Origin: an uncultured Amylibacter sp.
GTDB lineage: Bacteria; Pseudomonadota; Alphaproteobacteria; Rhodobacterales; Rhodobacteraceae
DNA: 64,000 nucleotides
NCBI GenBank assembly: GCA_959347425.1
Contig: OY365741.1
Coordinates: forward strand, 954,501 to 1,018,500
Direction: 5' to 3'
The translations under genes were made by a program, and so were the position numbers. The number at the start of each line of letters is the position of its first letter. Within the stretch, counting starts at the first letter, position 1. The notes beneath the pieces were generated by a model. That model saw only the letters and a list, made by a program, of their open reading frames with translations. It searched no databases and had not been told where the DNA came from. Positions 1 through 7,187 of this stretch are shown here, piece after piece.

Positions 1-276
1 GATTTTTGCCGCCGCCACTGGGTCTGTGGAATAAGAAACCACAGTCATCCCTTCGAACAACGGTTCAATCGCTTGGCACGGAGTGCCGTCCAGCGCGATT
101 TTAATCAGACGATTTTTTGCCACACGCGCAGATCCACCCGCATCGCGCAAACGCGCACGGAAGTCCTGCATTTCTGCAACTGTAAGACCAGTGTAGTGTG
201 AAACCACAACAACACCAGAGTCCGTGAAAATTCCACCTAGTTCTTTGACTAACGCTTCTTTTTGGGCTCTATCCAC
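1..276 (-). CDS. rplJ: 50S ribosomal protein L10, N-terminal part (cut by window edge)
   Basis: L10 anchors the L7/L12 stalk on the large ribosomal subunit. The first 92 codons are visible. They start [17 protein letters not shown] and contain the family's [14 protein letters not shown] and [12 protein letters not shown] blocks. The start is a GTG at 276-274, chosen because GGAG lies 8 nt upstream and the frame diverges from the family before it. The gene continues past the left edge. It follows rplA on the same strand after a terminator and its own promoter, as in the usual rplKA / rplJL arrangement. Confidence 0.93.
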   Translation of the reverse strand, partial: MDRAQKEALVKELGGIFTDSGVVVVSHYTGLTVAEMQDFRARLRDAGGSARVAKNRLIKIALDGTPCQAIEPLFEGMTVVSYSTDPVAAAKI

Positions 277-505
277 AGCAATGCTCCAACTTATGTAAAG
301 CCTTCGCTTTACGGCTCTGTTTGACCAAAGTTGCCTTTGGCGGTTCAATCCATGAACAGGAACTGGGTCAAACGGCATCGCGCAAGCGCGGGGTTGTTTT
401 ATCGTGTTCCCTATCTCAGGCAGGAATTATGTCTTTTGGACACCCACCGTCTCGGACAAGTTAAAGGGGTTGCGAATCGCGTTTGCGAATCATAATTCCC
501 TCATG
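277..505 (-). ncRNA. probable L10 leader (5' UTR of rplJ)
   Basis: About 230 nt of untranslated transcript separate the promoter at 513-541 from the rplJ GTG. In many bacteria this segment folds into the L10 leader, which binds L10/L12 to repress its own operon. The stretch has short self-complementary blocks, for example around 300-360, and no credible ORF. I assign it by position and length only; I did not fold it. Confidence 0.4.
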
Positions 506-512
506 TTTTGGG

Positions 513-541
513 GTTATAGGGTGAAAGTGGTTGAGATGCAA
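513..541 (-). promoter_or_regulatory. sigma-70-type promoter for rplJ
   Basis: Reading the minus strand, TTGCAT (541-536) and TATAAC (518-513) are separated by exactly 17 bp, between the rplA terminator and the rplJ leader. Confidence 0.6.
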
Positions 542-609
542 GAGGCTTTTGCCAAGTATTTTCGGTTTTTAGGGTGATTCTTACGGTTTTTTAATCATTT
601 GGGCAAAAC

Positions 610-646
610 TTTGCGAATCGGTTAAACGAATTTATCCGATTCGCAG
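610..646 (-). terminator. intrinsic terminator after rplA
   Basis: Nine-bp perfect arms GCGAATCGG (613-621) and CCGATTCGC (636-644) enclose a 14-nt loop just past the rplA stop. A short AAAGTTTT follows on the minus strand. The U-run is short, so termination may be partial. Confidence 0.6.
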
Positions 647-651
647 TTTTA

Positions 652-1335
652 TTAGTCCATTTGCACCGAAATACCGGGCCCCATGGTGGAGCTGAGGGCG
701 ATTTTTTTAATATACGCACCTTTTGCACCTTCGGGTTTGGCACGTTGCACCGCGTCAATAAAGGCACGGATGTTTTCCACCAATTTGGGTTCGGTAAAGG
801 ACGCTTTGCCAACACCCGCGTGAATAACCCCCGCTTTTTCCACCTTAAACTGGACTTCGCCACCTTTGGCCGCACTTACCGCAGCTTTCACATCGGCGGT
901 TACCGTGCCAACTTTCGGATTGGGCATCAGGTTGCGAGGCCCCAGGACTTTGCCCAAACGACCGACCAGAGGCATCATATCGGGCGTGGCAATACAGCGA
1001 TCAAACTCTATTTTACCCGCTTGGATGGTTTCCATCAAATCCTCTGCCCCGACGATATCGGCACCAGCCGCCAGTGCTTCCTCCGCCTTGGCATCGCGGG
1101 CAAAGACCGCAACACGCAAAACTTTGCCTGTGCCGTTGGGCAAGCCAACAACACCGCGTACCATTTGATCGGCATGGCGCGGGTCAACACCCAAAACCAT
1201 AGCAATATCAACGGTTTCATCAAATTTTGACTTGGCGTTGGCTTTTATCAGTTTTACCGCTTCTTCCACGGTGACATTTGTTTTATCAGCGAAAGCCTTA
1301 CGCGCCGCCAGTGTTCTTTTTCCAAATTGCGCCAT
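652..1335 (-). CDS. rplA: 50S ribosomal protein L1
   Basis: L1 forms the mobile L1 stalk at the ribosomal E site. In many bacteria it also represses its own operon by binding its mRNA. The protein is 227 aa, the usual length (about 230), and carries the signature [15 protein letters not shown] in the middle plus the C-terminal block ending [12 protein letters not shown]. Its ATG overlaps the rplK stop codon by one base (TAATG), so translation is probably coupled to rplK. A terminator follows immediately downstream. Confidence 0.98.
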   Translation of the reverse strand: MAQFGKRTLAARKAFADKTNVTVEEAVKLIKANAKSKFDETVDIAMVLGVDPRHADQMVRGVVGLPNGTGKVLRVAVFARDAKAEEALAAGADIVGAEDLMETIQAGKIEFDRCIATPDMMPLVGRLGKVLGPRNLMPNPKVGTVTADVKAAVSAAKGGEVQFKVEKAGVIHAGVGKASFTEPKLVENIRAFIDAVQRAKPEGAKGAYIKKIALSSTMGPGISVQMD

Positions 1336-1760
1336 TACTTCACCTCTATTCCCATAGAACGGGCCGAGCCCATAATAATTTTAACCGCAGCCTCCAAAGA
1401 ATTTGCGTTCAAATCCTTCATTTTGGCGTTGGCGATATCTTCAACCTGTTTCAGGCTAACCGAGCCGACATACTCACGCCCCGTCAAAGGTGCGCCAGAT
1501 TTCACCTTGGCGGCCTTTTTAAGAAAATAAGACGCAGGTGGGGTTTTGATATCCATGGAAAACGATTTATCAACATAATAGGTGATAACCGTTGGGCAGG
1601 GTGCGCCTGCCTCCAAATCTTGGGTTTTGGCGTTGAATGCCTTGCAAAACTCCATGATATTAATGCCGCGCTGCCCAAGAGCAGGACCGACAGGGGGGGA
1701 TGGGTTGGCTTGCCCTGCAGGAACCTGCAGTTTCATTGTGCCAGCAATTTTTTTAGCCAT
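1335..1760 (-). CDS. rplK: 50S ribosomal protein L11
   Basis: L11 is part of the GTPase-associated centre and is needed for the stringent response. The 141-aa product is full length and begins [20 protein letters not shown], followed by [22 protein letters not shown]. The open frame extends 30 codons further upstream, but the ATG at 1760 is chosen because GGAGG sits just before it and the family starts there. It lies between nusG and rplA in the conserved secE-nusG-rplKA order. Confidence 0.98.
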   Translation of the reverse strand: MAKKIAGTMKLQVPAGQANPSPPVGPALGQRGINIMEFCKAFNAKTQDLEAGAPCPTVITYYVDKSFSMDIKTPPASYFLKKAAKVKSGAPLTGREYVGSVSLKQVEDIANAKMKDLNANSLEAAVKIIMGSARSMGIEVK

Positions 1761-1865
1761 AATGGCCTCCTTTTTATGCCATCCAAACGACCGCGTGTCG
1801 CCTGGATTAGGTTGGTGTGGTTCGGATTGTTCGCATCGCGACGCGAACACCCTCCCACATAATAT

Positions 1866-1887
1866 GGCTTAATCTTGTGATTAAGCC
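1866..1887 (-). promoter_or_regulatory. hairpin at the nusG stop codon
   Basis: GGCTTAAT and ATTAAGCC form an 8-bp stem with a 6-nt loop that overlaps the nusG stop. No U-tract follows on the minus strand, so it is more likely an mRNA-processing or stability element than a terminator. Confidence 0.35.
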
Positions 1888-2414
1888 TGTTTCGTCACTT
1901 GAGCGTATTCCAGCTCTACCGGGGTGGCGCGCCCGAATATTGATACGCTGACCTTTAGGCGAGCGTTGTCTGAATCAACATCCTCTACAATACCACTGAA
2001 GCCCGCAAAGGGACCGTCCGTGACATTGATATTTTCACCGACATCAAATAGGATGAGCGTCCGCGGCGATTCCGCACCCTCTTCCACCTGATTCAGTATG
2101 TATTTAACTTCCTTATCGCGCATTGGCGATGGTTTTCCGGGTTGCCCCAAAAATCCGGTCACACGATTGATTTTATCAATCAGGTGGAAATTGGCTTCAT
2201 TCATCTCCATCCGTAATAGGATATAGCCAGGCATAAACCGCCTCTCGACATTGTATTTTTTGCCACGCCGAACCTCGACCACCTCTTCGGTTGGCACAAG
2301 GACTTGTTCAATTTCATCATGCAAGCCTTTGGTTTCAACCAGCTTGTTGATTTCCTCGGCAACCTTTTTTTCATAGTTGGATAAGACCGCCACGGAATAC
2401 CATCTTTTTGCCAT
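1881..2414 (-). CDS. nusG: transcription termination/antitermination factor NusG
   Basis: NusG binds RNA polymerase and links it to Rho or to the ribosome. The 177-aa protein has the NGN domain (WYSVAVLSNYEKKVAEEI at the N-terminus, MPGYILLRM around residue 65) and a C-terminal KOW domain (GPFAGFSGIVEDVD through VSIFGRATPVEL). It is downstream of secE and upstream of rplK, the standard alphaproteobacterial order, and is probably co-transcribed from the promoter before secE. Confidence 0.97.
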   Translation of the reverse strand: MAKRWYSVAVLSNYEKKVAEEINKLVETKGLHDEIEQVLVPTEEVVEVRRGKKYNVERRFMPGYILLRMEMNEANFHLIDKINRVTGFLGQPGKPSPMRDKEVKYILNQVEEGAESPRTLILFDVGENINVTDGPFAGFSGIVEDVDSDNARLKVSVSIFGRATPVELEYAQVTKQA

Positions 2415-2468
2415 TGCTGTTCCTGCCTTTATTGCTGTGAATAAGCGTTATTAGGGGTGGCGGGGTGG

Positions 2469-2663
2469 TTAAACCCCGATACCGATTGCGTTAAGTGCCA
2501 AGCGCACCAGTTGATCTACCAGAAAGAAAAAACCTGCGGCAACGGCTGCCATAATAAAAACCATAATGGTGGTTACGATGGATTCGCGCCGAGTAGGCCA
2601 GACGATTTTGCCCACTTCAGAGCGGACTTCTTTGATAAAGCGAATCGGGTTAATACGTGCCAT
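2469..2663 (-). CDS. secE: preprotein translocase subunit SecE
   Basis: SecE clamps SecY in the inner-membrane Sec translocon. The 64-aa protein is the short one-helix form typical of alphaproteobacteria. A conserved amphipathic N-terminal stretch (FIKEVRSEVGKIVWPTRRE) is followed by one transmembrane helix at about residues 33-55. It is the first gene of the secE-nusG-rplKA transcript. The tRNA-Trp often found upstream of secE is not present here. Confidence 0.95.
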   Translation of the reverse strand: MARINPIRFIKEVRSEVGKIVWPTRRESIVTTIMVFIMAAVAAGFFFLVDQLVRLALNAIGIGV

Positions 2664-2715
2664 AATGGTATATCCTTTTGATAAAATATGGTGGTTTGAG
2701 GTTTGGGTTTTCGCT

Positions 2716-2743
2716 TGTATAGCGGATTTGGAAGAAAACGCAA
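2716..2743 (-). promoter_or_regulatory. promoter of secE-nusG-rplKA
   Basis: The minus strand shows TTGCGT (2743-2738), a 16-bp spacer and TATACA (2721-2716), about 50 nt before the secE start. Confidence 0.55.
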
Positions 2744-2772
2744 GGGGGGTTTAGGGGGTTTTTGCAATAAGG

Positions 2773-2979
2773 TTAATTTTTGGCTAATCTTTCGCGTAAA
2801 TTTTCAACAAAAGCCTTTCTTTTTTCAGGGGTAAGGGATGATGCATTAATAACAATAATAGGGGAAAGACCACATGAAAAGGCCAATCCGTTTGCCAACC
2901 AACCAGAGGGTCTATCATAGGAACCACCCAAAGATTTTAGCAAATCATCTATGGCTTTTTCGTACTCTTCTTCGGTCAT
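2773..2979 (-). CDS. small protein of unknown function, 68 aa
   Basis: I do not recognise this protein. It has an acidic amphipathic N-terminus (MTEEEYEKAIDDLLKSL), a short hydrophobic middle (GLSPIIVINASSL) and a basic C-terminus (FVENLRERLAKN). The ATG is preceded by GGGGG at 4-5 nt. It lies 39 nt downstream of another orphan small gene (3019-3303) on the same strand, so the two probably form one transcript from the promoter at 3324-3351. The pairing resembles a small two-gene module such as a toxin-antitoxin pair, but no motif supports that. Confidence 0.55.
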   Translation of the reverse strand: MTEEEYEKAIDDLLKSLGGSYDRPSGWLANGLAFSCGLSPIIVINASSLTPEKRKAFVENLRERLAKN

Positions 2980-3018
2980 ATTGCCCCCAAGAAGCGAAAA
3001 AATTAATAAAAACTTTGC

Positions 3019-3303
3019 CTAGTTAGAAAATTTCACAAGCGTTTTTATGGTTGGACCAGATAGGCTACCATTGATAAAAACCTCTGGCTTGCACCCATCG
3101 CGTTCAAGAGCACTTTGCAAACAAAATTCAATAGCTTCGGGAATCGCACTCTCTGATAAAACACCAGCAAACATACGGATTACAGGTGATTCTAACAGAA
3201 TCATCTTTTTAACATCCCTACGGGTTATTGGTACCTCAAAGCACTTTGTAGCTTGACCCAAATCATATTGGGCAGGTTTAATATCTTGTTCAATACGTCC
3301 CAT
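3019..3303 (-). CDS. small protein of unknown function, 94 aa
   Basis: This protein is unrecognised. It starts MGRIEQDIKPAQYDLGQATK. The open frame runs 16 codons further upstream, but the ATG at 3303 is chosen because GGAG lies 7 nt before it and the promoter's -10 would fall inside the longer version. It is rich in charged residues, with no signal peptide or transmembrane helix, and ends SGPTIKTLVKFSN. It is the first gene of a two-gene unit with 2773-2979, driven by a near-consensus promoter, which suggests it is really expressed. Confidence 0.6.
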   Translation of the reverse strand: MGRIEQDIKPAQYDLGQATKCFEVPITRRDVKKMILLESPVIRMFAGVLSESAIPEAIEFCLQSALERDGCKPEVFINGSLSGPTIKTLVKFSN

Positions 3304-3323
3304 TTCACGACTCCTTTTTATCC

Positions 3324-3351
3324 TATATACCACAGGCAAAACAAATGTCAA
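3324..3351 (-). promoter_or_regulatory. strong promoter of the small-gene pair (P1)
   Basis: The minus strand has a perfect -35 TTGACA (3351-3346), a 16-bp spacer and -10 TATATA (3329-3324), some 20 nt before the 3303 start. Confidence 0.65.
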
Positions 3352-3380
3352 ACTCTGTGTATAGCGATAAGCAACCCCTA

Positions 3381-4376
3381 CTATATACCATAGGCAGACG
3401 AAATTGCAACCTCTGCCCGTTTGGGAAACCCAACCATCCGCATCTGGTCTTCATCCCACAGCTTGCACCGCACACAGGCCAAAGCCGCCCACAACCCAAT
3501 ACGGGTTTGCGTAGGGCTCATATCCTCGGCAATCGCGCGATAACACCCTGCCAGCCGATAAAACGGAATACCCGCGTTCAAATGATGCAAATCGTGATAG
3601 GTGATATAGCCCACGGCAAAATCAAACCACGCCCCGAAATCAATCACCGAAGTGCCATTCAACGCCGCCTCATCAAACTGTAAATCGGGTTTTCTATCCC
3701 AATAGGTCGTTTCAAAATTATGCTGAACATAAAACAAAAATATCGCCAGCCCGCCGCCAATCATCAGCATAATAAACATCACTAACAGCCCAATTCCGCC
3801 ATAAAAATAAAACACTCCGATGGTTGAGCCAACCAGCATAGCATTGGTTATCATCGCATCCATAACACCAGTTTTATCGATATTCTTTGGCCAGCGATAG
3901 CGTAACATAAAAATCAAAAACGGTCCCAAAAGAAACAAGGTTATGGGCGAGCGATAAATCCGATAACCCAGCCGAGCGCGCGGGGTGGCTTGCAGGTATT
4001 CCGCCTTGGTCATGACAAAAAATTCGCTCGACTCGCGGTGTTCCAAATCGCCAATATGGGCGTGGTGGCGGTTGTGATTATATTGGGTAGAGCGGAAGGG
4101 AATCAGGCAAAACCCCGATAAAATCGTGCCAATAACGGTATTCGCCCGTTTGCTGGTGAAAAACGAATTATGCCCGCAATCGTGTTGCAAAACACCGATT
4201 CGCAAAACGCAAAGCCCGCCAATCAGGATGAAAGGTGTTTGCAGCCAAACCGAGCCTATCATCTCCAGCGCAACGAAGGCGGCGATAAGAAACACGCCTA
4301 TCGTGCCAATAAGTTCAAAACAAGCGCGGGTGTTATTAGGGGTCGCATAAAGACGGGTTTTTTGCCGAAGGGTCAT
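3381..4376 (-). CDS. membrane fatty acid desaturase
   Basis: This is an integral-membrane di-iron desaturase that introduces a double bond into acyl chains of membrane lipids. The 331-aa protein has the three histidine boxes of the family: HDCGH at 65-69, HNRHH at 101-105 and HDLHH at 261-265, plus the accessory QHNFE at 218-222. Hydrophobic segments lie at about 22-60, 145-158 and 175-216. The length and HNFE motif fit the acyl-lipid (delta-12-like) group, but the position of the double bond cannot be told from sequence. It is a single gene; its 3' end holds a second copy of the promoter block used by the next small genes. Confidence 0.9.
   Translation of the reverse strand: MTLRQKTRLYATPNNTRACFELIGTIGVFLIAAFVALEMIGSVWLQTPFILIGGLCVLRIGVLQHDCGHNSFFTSKRANTVIGTILSGFCLIPFRSTQYNHNRHHAHIGDLEHRESSEFFVMTKAEYLQATPRARLGYRIYRSPITLFLLGPFLIFMLRYRWPKNIDKTGVMDAMITNAMLVGSTIGVFYFYGGIGLLVMFIMLMIGGGLAIFLFYVQHNFETTYWDRKPDLQFDEAALNGTSVIDFGAWFDFAVGYITYHDLHHLNAGIPFYRLAGCYRAIAEDMSPTQTRIGLWAALACVRCKLWDEDQMRMVGFPKRAEVAISSAYGI
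3382..3409 (-). promoter_or_regulatory. duplicated promoter block (P2) in the 3' end of the desaturase gene
   Basis: TTGCAA (3409-3404), 16 bp, TATATA (3387-3382) on the minus strand. It shares the block TGCCTRTGGTATATAG with P1, 58 bp away. This is either a tandem promoter or a repeated operator. Confidence 0.45.
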
Positions 4377-4681
4377 TTTGGGGCTCCTTATGGGTTTATG
4401 GTTTTAAGAGTCTGCCCGTTTCCAAACGAGCTATTTTTGGGTGAATTTTTATGTGGGTGTGGGGATTATTGCCGATTTTAATATAAAAAACAAGCCATGC
4501 GGGGTGAAAAACCTTTGCAAGCGTGTTTTTTATATCACCATGTGGAGATTTTGTAGATTTGCAACAAAACAAGCTAATATGCGATTATTTTACAATAGTA
4601 AGCAAAAAGGACTTGCGAAGAGCAAAAAACATGTATATATTGATTATACCAATCCAAGTTTGGATATAACAACAAAAGGAA
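4377..4681. other. 305-bp AT-rich intergenic region before the micro-ORF operon
   Basis: No credible gene is present. It contains the promoter at 4613-4641 and the palindrome TCCAAGTTTGGA (4653-4664) just downstream of the expected transcription start, a possible operator or 5' UTR hairpin. An open frame from 4441 runs through into the DUF4760-like gene, but its first 119 codons have no protein-like character. Confidence 0.5.
4613..4641 (+). promoter_or_regulatory. promoter of the micro-ORF/DUF4760 operon
   Basis: TTGCGA (4613-4618), a 17-bp spacer and TATATT (4636-4641). The predicted start near 4648 gives a leader of about 40 nt to the first micro-ORF. Confidence 0.5.
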
Positions 4682-4687
4682 ATGATG

Positions 4688-4729
4688 ATGACCACGACTT
4701 ACATTCAAAAAGAGGAATACGGCGGTTAA
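4688..4729 (+). CDS. micro-ORF 1, 13-residue peptide ending YGG
   Basis: It encodes M-T-T-T-Y-I-Q-K-E-E-Y-G-G. Three in-frame ATGs occur at 4682, 4685 and 4688. The third is chosen because AAAAGGA then lies 7 nt upstream, exactly the spacing seen for micro-ORF 2. It is followed 30 nt later by a second, clearly homologous micro-ORF. Where the two peptides agree, most codons differ at the third base only, so both look like selected coding sequences. I know no named family for it. Possible roles are a tiny secreted or modified peptide, a regulatory leader peptide, or a partner of the membrane protein encoded downstream. Confidence 0.6.
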   Translation: MTTTYIQKEEYGG

Positions 4730-4759
4730 GCTGTCTTTCTTTCAAAAAAGGACAAACAG

Positions 4760-4801
4760 ATGAACACTACCTGTATCCCAAAAGAAAAATACGGTGGATG
4801 A
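4760..4801 (+). CDS. micro-ORF 2, 13-residue peptide ending YGG
   Basis: It encodes M-N-T-T-C-I-P-K-E-K-Y-G-G, sharing 9 of 13 residues with micro-ORF 1. AAGGA lies 7 nt before the ATG. Its TGA stop overlaps the ATG of the DUF4760-like gene (ATGA at 4798-4801), so that gene is probably translated by ribosomes finishing this peptide. Homology to micro-ORF 1 extends into the 3' flank (both have CTTTCTT after the stop), so a whole unit of about 70 bp was duplicated. Confidence 0.6.
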   Translation: MNTTCIPKEKYGG

Positions 4802-5460
4802 ACCGCCCTTTCTTATTAATAATAGCCTTTGCGGTGCTGGCTTTTAATGTCAACACCGCATGGGCAAATTCCACTGAAAACATGCCAATTTGGGAGTTCA
4901 TTCCTGAACCTCTTTTGTCGCCTCTTGCGATTCTTGGTGCGGCAAGCATCGCGTGGGTAATCGCGATTTGGACAATCCTAGCAAACAAAAAAATTCAAAG
5001 ACGGCGTGTAACAGTTGCTTATATGTCGCACCTATCTTGGGATGGTGATTACACTGAAGTGCGTAAAAAGTTTTTGGAACTAAAAGCACAGGGAATTCAT
5101 TTTTCAAAAATAGCCGAAGACTATCACGCCTTACCAGATAAAAAACATAACGCCAAACAGGGAAAACTGTCCCTAAAACAACAGACTATTATTGATAACC
5201 ACGATATTATTAGAAAAATCCTAAACGAATACGAATCTATGGCTATTGCTATTAGAATGGGTGTCTATGACAAAAAAATAATAAAAATAAGCAGACGGCA
5301 AATTATTCTATCCGATTTACGCATGTCTGGCTCTTTCATCGGCACAATTCGCAAAAAGTTGAAGCCAAAAAACGCATACGAAACCCCTGATGCTATCTAT
5401 AAAGAATGTTGCACCCTCTATAAAAAATGGACAGGGGAAGAGCTACAAATTCGCTCATAA
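4798..5460 (+). CDS. DUF4760-like inner-membrane protein
   Basis: A 220-aa protein of unknown function. The N-terminus is hydrophobic (residues 5-22) and resembles a signal anchor or cleaved signal ending near AWA. A second transmembrane helix lies at about 40-62, followed by a basic KKIQRRR stop-transfer and a cytoplasmic domain. That domain, with NHDIIRKILNEYESMAIAIRMGVYD and a run of basic residues, resembles the DUF4760 family (assigned by memory of the pattern). The start is the ATG overlapping the stop of micro-ORF 2; it has no Shine-Dalgarno of its own, which fits coupling. The gene is more AT-rich than leuA next door, suggesting acquisition. Confidence 0.6.
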   Translation: MNRPFLLIIAFAVLAFNVNTAWANSTENMPIWEFIPEPLLSPLAILGAASIAWVIAIWTILANKKIQRRRVTVAYMSHLSWDGDYTEVRKKFLELKAQGIHFSKIAEDYHALPDKKHNAKQGKLSLKQQTIIDNHDIIRKILNEYESMAIAIRMGVYDKKIIKISRRQIILSDLRMSGSFIGTIRKKLKPKNAYETPDAIYKECCTLYKKWTGEELQIRS

Positions 5461-5519
5461 ATACCCCATTGCTAAACCCCCCTTGCAATCCCCGCCTCTT
5501 GCCTATAAAAACCATCCCT

Positions 5520-7079
5520 ATGGTAAAGACAACTTCCCCAAACGCCGCCCCCCAAGATCGCGTCTTGATCTTTGACACCACTCTGCGTGATGGTGAGCAA
5601 TCGCCAGGTGCCACCATGAGCCATACCGAAAAGCTGGAAATCGCGGAAATGCTGGATGATATGGGCGTGGATATTATTGAGGCTGGGTTTCCAATCGCCT
5701 CTGACGGGGATTTTAAGGCGGTCAGCGATATCGCCAAACTGGCAAAATCCTCAGTCATTTGCGGACTGTCACGGGCGGTTATCGGCGATATAGACCGCTG
5801 TTGGCAGGCGGTGAAACACGCCAAAGCCCCGCGTATTCATACTTTCATAGGCACTTCCCCGCAACACCGCGCCATTCCAAACCTAAACCCCGAACAGCTG
5901 ATAGAAAAAATCCAAACCTCGGTCACCCACGCCCGAAACCTCTGCGATAATGTCCAGTGGTCGCCGATGGATGCCACGCGTACCGAACGCGATTATCTGG
6001 CACGGTGTGTTGAGGTGGCGATTCGCGCGGGCGCGACCACGATTAATATCCCCGATACCGTTGGCTATACCGCGCCGAATGAATCCGCCGAAATCATTCG
6101 GTTTTTGATTGAAACCGTGCCTGACGCGGATACGGTTGTTTTTGCCACCCATTGCCATAATGATTTGGGGATGGCGACAGCCAATGCCTTGGCGGCGGTG
6201 ATGGGCGGGGCGCGGCAGATTGAATGCACGATAAACGGGCTGGGCGAGCGGGCTGGTAATACGGCTTTGGAGGAAGTGGTGATGGCACTGCGGGTGCGCA
6301 ATGATATTATGCCCTATCGCACGCGGATTGACACACAGAAAATCATCAATATCAGCCGCCGAGTCGCCACGGTTTCTGGCTTTCAAGTGCAGAATAATAA
6401 GGCTATTGTTGGCAAAAACGCCTTTGCGCATGAGAGCGGGATTCACCAAGACGGGATGTTAAAATCGGCCGATACCTTTGAAATCATGCGCCCCGAGGAT
6501 ATTGGTTTGTCTGAAACCAGTATTGTGATGGGTAAGCATTCTGGGCGGGCGGCCTTGCGCTCTAAATTGGCGAATTTGGGCTATGATTTGGCGGATAATC
6601 AGCTGAACGATGTGTTTGTGCGGTTCAAAGCCTTGGCGGATAGGAAGAAAGAGGTTTATGATGACGATCTTATTGCGTTAATTAGCAATGAGGAGAGCCA
6701 AACCGCCCATAATTTTATCCAAGTGCAGGCGTTACGGGTTGTTTGTGGCACGGATGGGCCGCAAAGTGCCGATTTGACTCTGCTGATTGATGGGGCAGAG
6801 CATCAGGGCAAGGCGACGGGCGATGGACCTGTGGATGCGACTTTTAATGCGGTGAAGGCGTTATTTCCCCATAAGGCGCATTTGCAATTATACCAAGTGC
6901 AGGCGGTGACTCGCGGTACCGATGCCCAAGCGACGGTCAGCGTGCGACTGGAAGAGGACGGGCGGATAGTCGTTGGGCAATCCGCCGATACGGATACGGT
7001 GGTTGCCAGTGCCAAGGCATACGTCAATGCGTTGAACAAGCTGTTGGTGAGGCGGGGGAAATCACCGGTTAGTGATTAG
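5520..7079 (+). CDS. leuA: 2-isopropylmalate synthase
   Basis: It condenses acetyl-CoA and 2-oxoisovalerate in the first committed step of leucine synthesis. The 519-aa protein, starting MVKTTSPNAAPQDRVLIFDTT, has the DTTLRDGEQSPGA motif, the metal-binding HCHNDLG, GIHQDG and a C-terminal allosteric leucine-binding domain (from about 390). An in-frame extension to 5427 lies upstream, but homology begins at the ATG at 5520. The last codons and stop (GTT-AGT-GAT-TAG) are part of a heptanucleotide array that continues downstream. Confidence 0.96.
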   Translation: MVKTTSPNAAPQDRVLIFDTTLRDGEQSPGATMSHTEKLEIAEMLDDMGVDIIEAGFPIASDGDFKAVSDIAKLAKSSVICGLSRAVIGDIDRCWQAVKHAKAPRIHTFIGTSPQHRAIPNLNPEQLIEKIQTSVTHARNLCDNVQWSPMDATRTERDYLARCVEVAIRAGATTINIPDTVGYTAPNESAEIIRFLIETVPDADTVVFATHCHNDLGMATANALAAVMGGARQIECTINGLGERAGNTALEEVVMALRVRNDIMPYRTRIDTQKIINISRRVATVSGFQVQNNKAIVGKNAFAHESGIHQDGMLKSADTFEIMRPEDIGLSETSIVMGKHSGRAALRSKLANLGYDLADNQLNDVFVRFKALADRKKEVYDDDLIALISNEESQTAHNFIQVQALRVVCGTDGPQSADLTLLIDGAEHQGKATGDGPVDATFNAVKALFPHKAHLQLYQVQAVTRGTDAQATVSVRLEEDGRIVVGQSADTDTVVASAKAYVNALNKLLVRRGKSPVSD

Positions 7080-7103
7080 TGGTTAGTGATTAGTGATTAG
7101 TGA
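7069..7103. repeat. heptad array, 5 x TTAGTGA
   Basis: Five contiguous 7-bp units (one TTAGTGG, four TTAGTGA) overlap the end of leuA. They mirror the five TCACTAA-type units at 8852-8886 on the other side of the DUF262 gene. Confidence 0.9.
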
Positions 7104-7132
7104 AATAATCCCGTTAAGGTTGGTTTTTGTGC

Positions 7133-7160
7133 TTGACTAGTACTTATTATTCGCTAGGCT
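7133..7160 (+). promoter_or_regulatory. candidate promoter of the DUF262 gene
   Basis: TTGACT (7133-7138), 16 bp, TAGGCT (7155-7160), about 30 bp before the start codon. Confidence 0.4.
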
Positions 7161-7187
7161 GTGAAAATAACAATGAAAGAATAAACC

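Noticed and set aside
661..1230. 189-codon open frame on the plus strand opposite rplA.
   Set aside because: It is the antisense of a highly conserved ribosomal protein gene, with no ribosome site and no recognisable protein features.
1866..1887. Hairpin after nusG as a terminator.
   Set aside because: No U-tract follows and rplK-rplA are expected to be co-transcribed with nusG.
2664..2772. tRNA-Trp upstream of secE, as in many relatives.
   Set aside because: No cloverleaf can be built; the stretch is AT-rich promoter sequence.
4441..4797. The long open frame upstream of the DUF4760-like gene could be an N-terminal domain.
   Set aside because: It contains the promoter, the palindrome and both micro-ORFs in other frames, its translation has low-complexity, non-protein-like composition, and the ATGA overlap gives a natural start at 4798.
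5883..6449. 188-codon minus-strand frame inside leuA.
   Set aside because: It is antisense to conserved LeuA motifs; codon pattern and residue content (His/Pro/Arg-rich) are those of a shadow.
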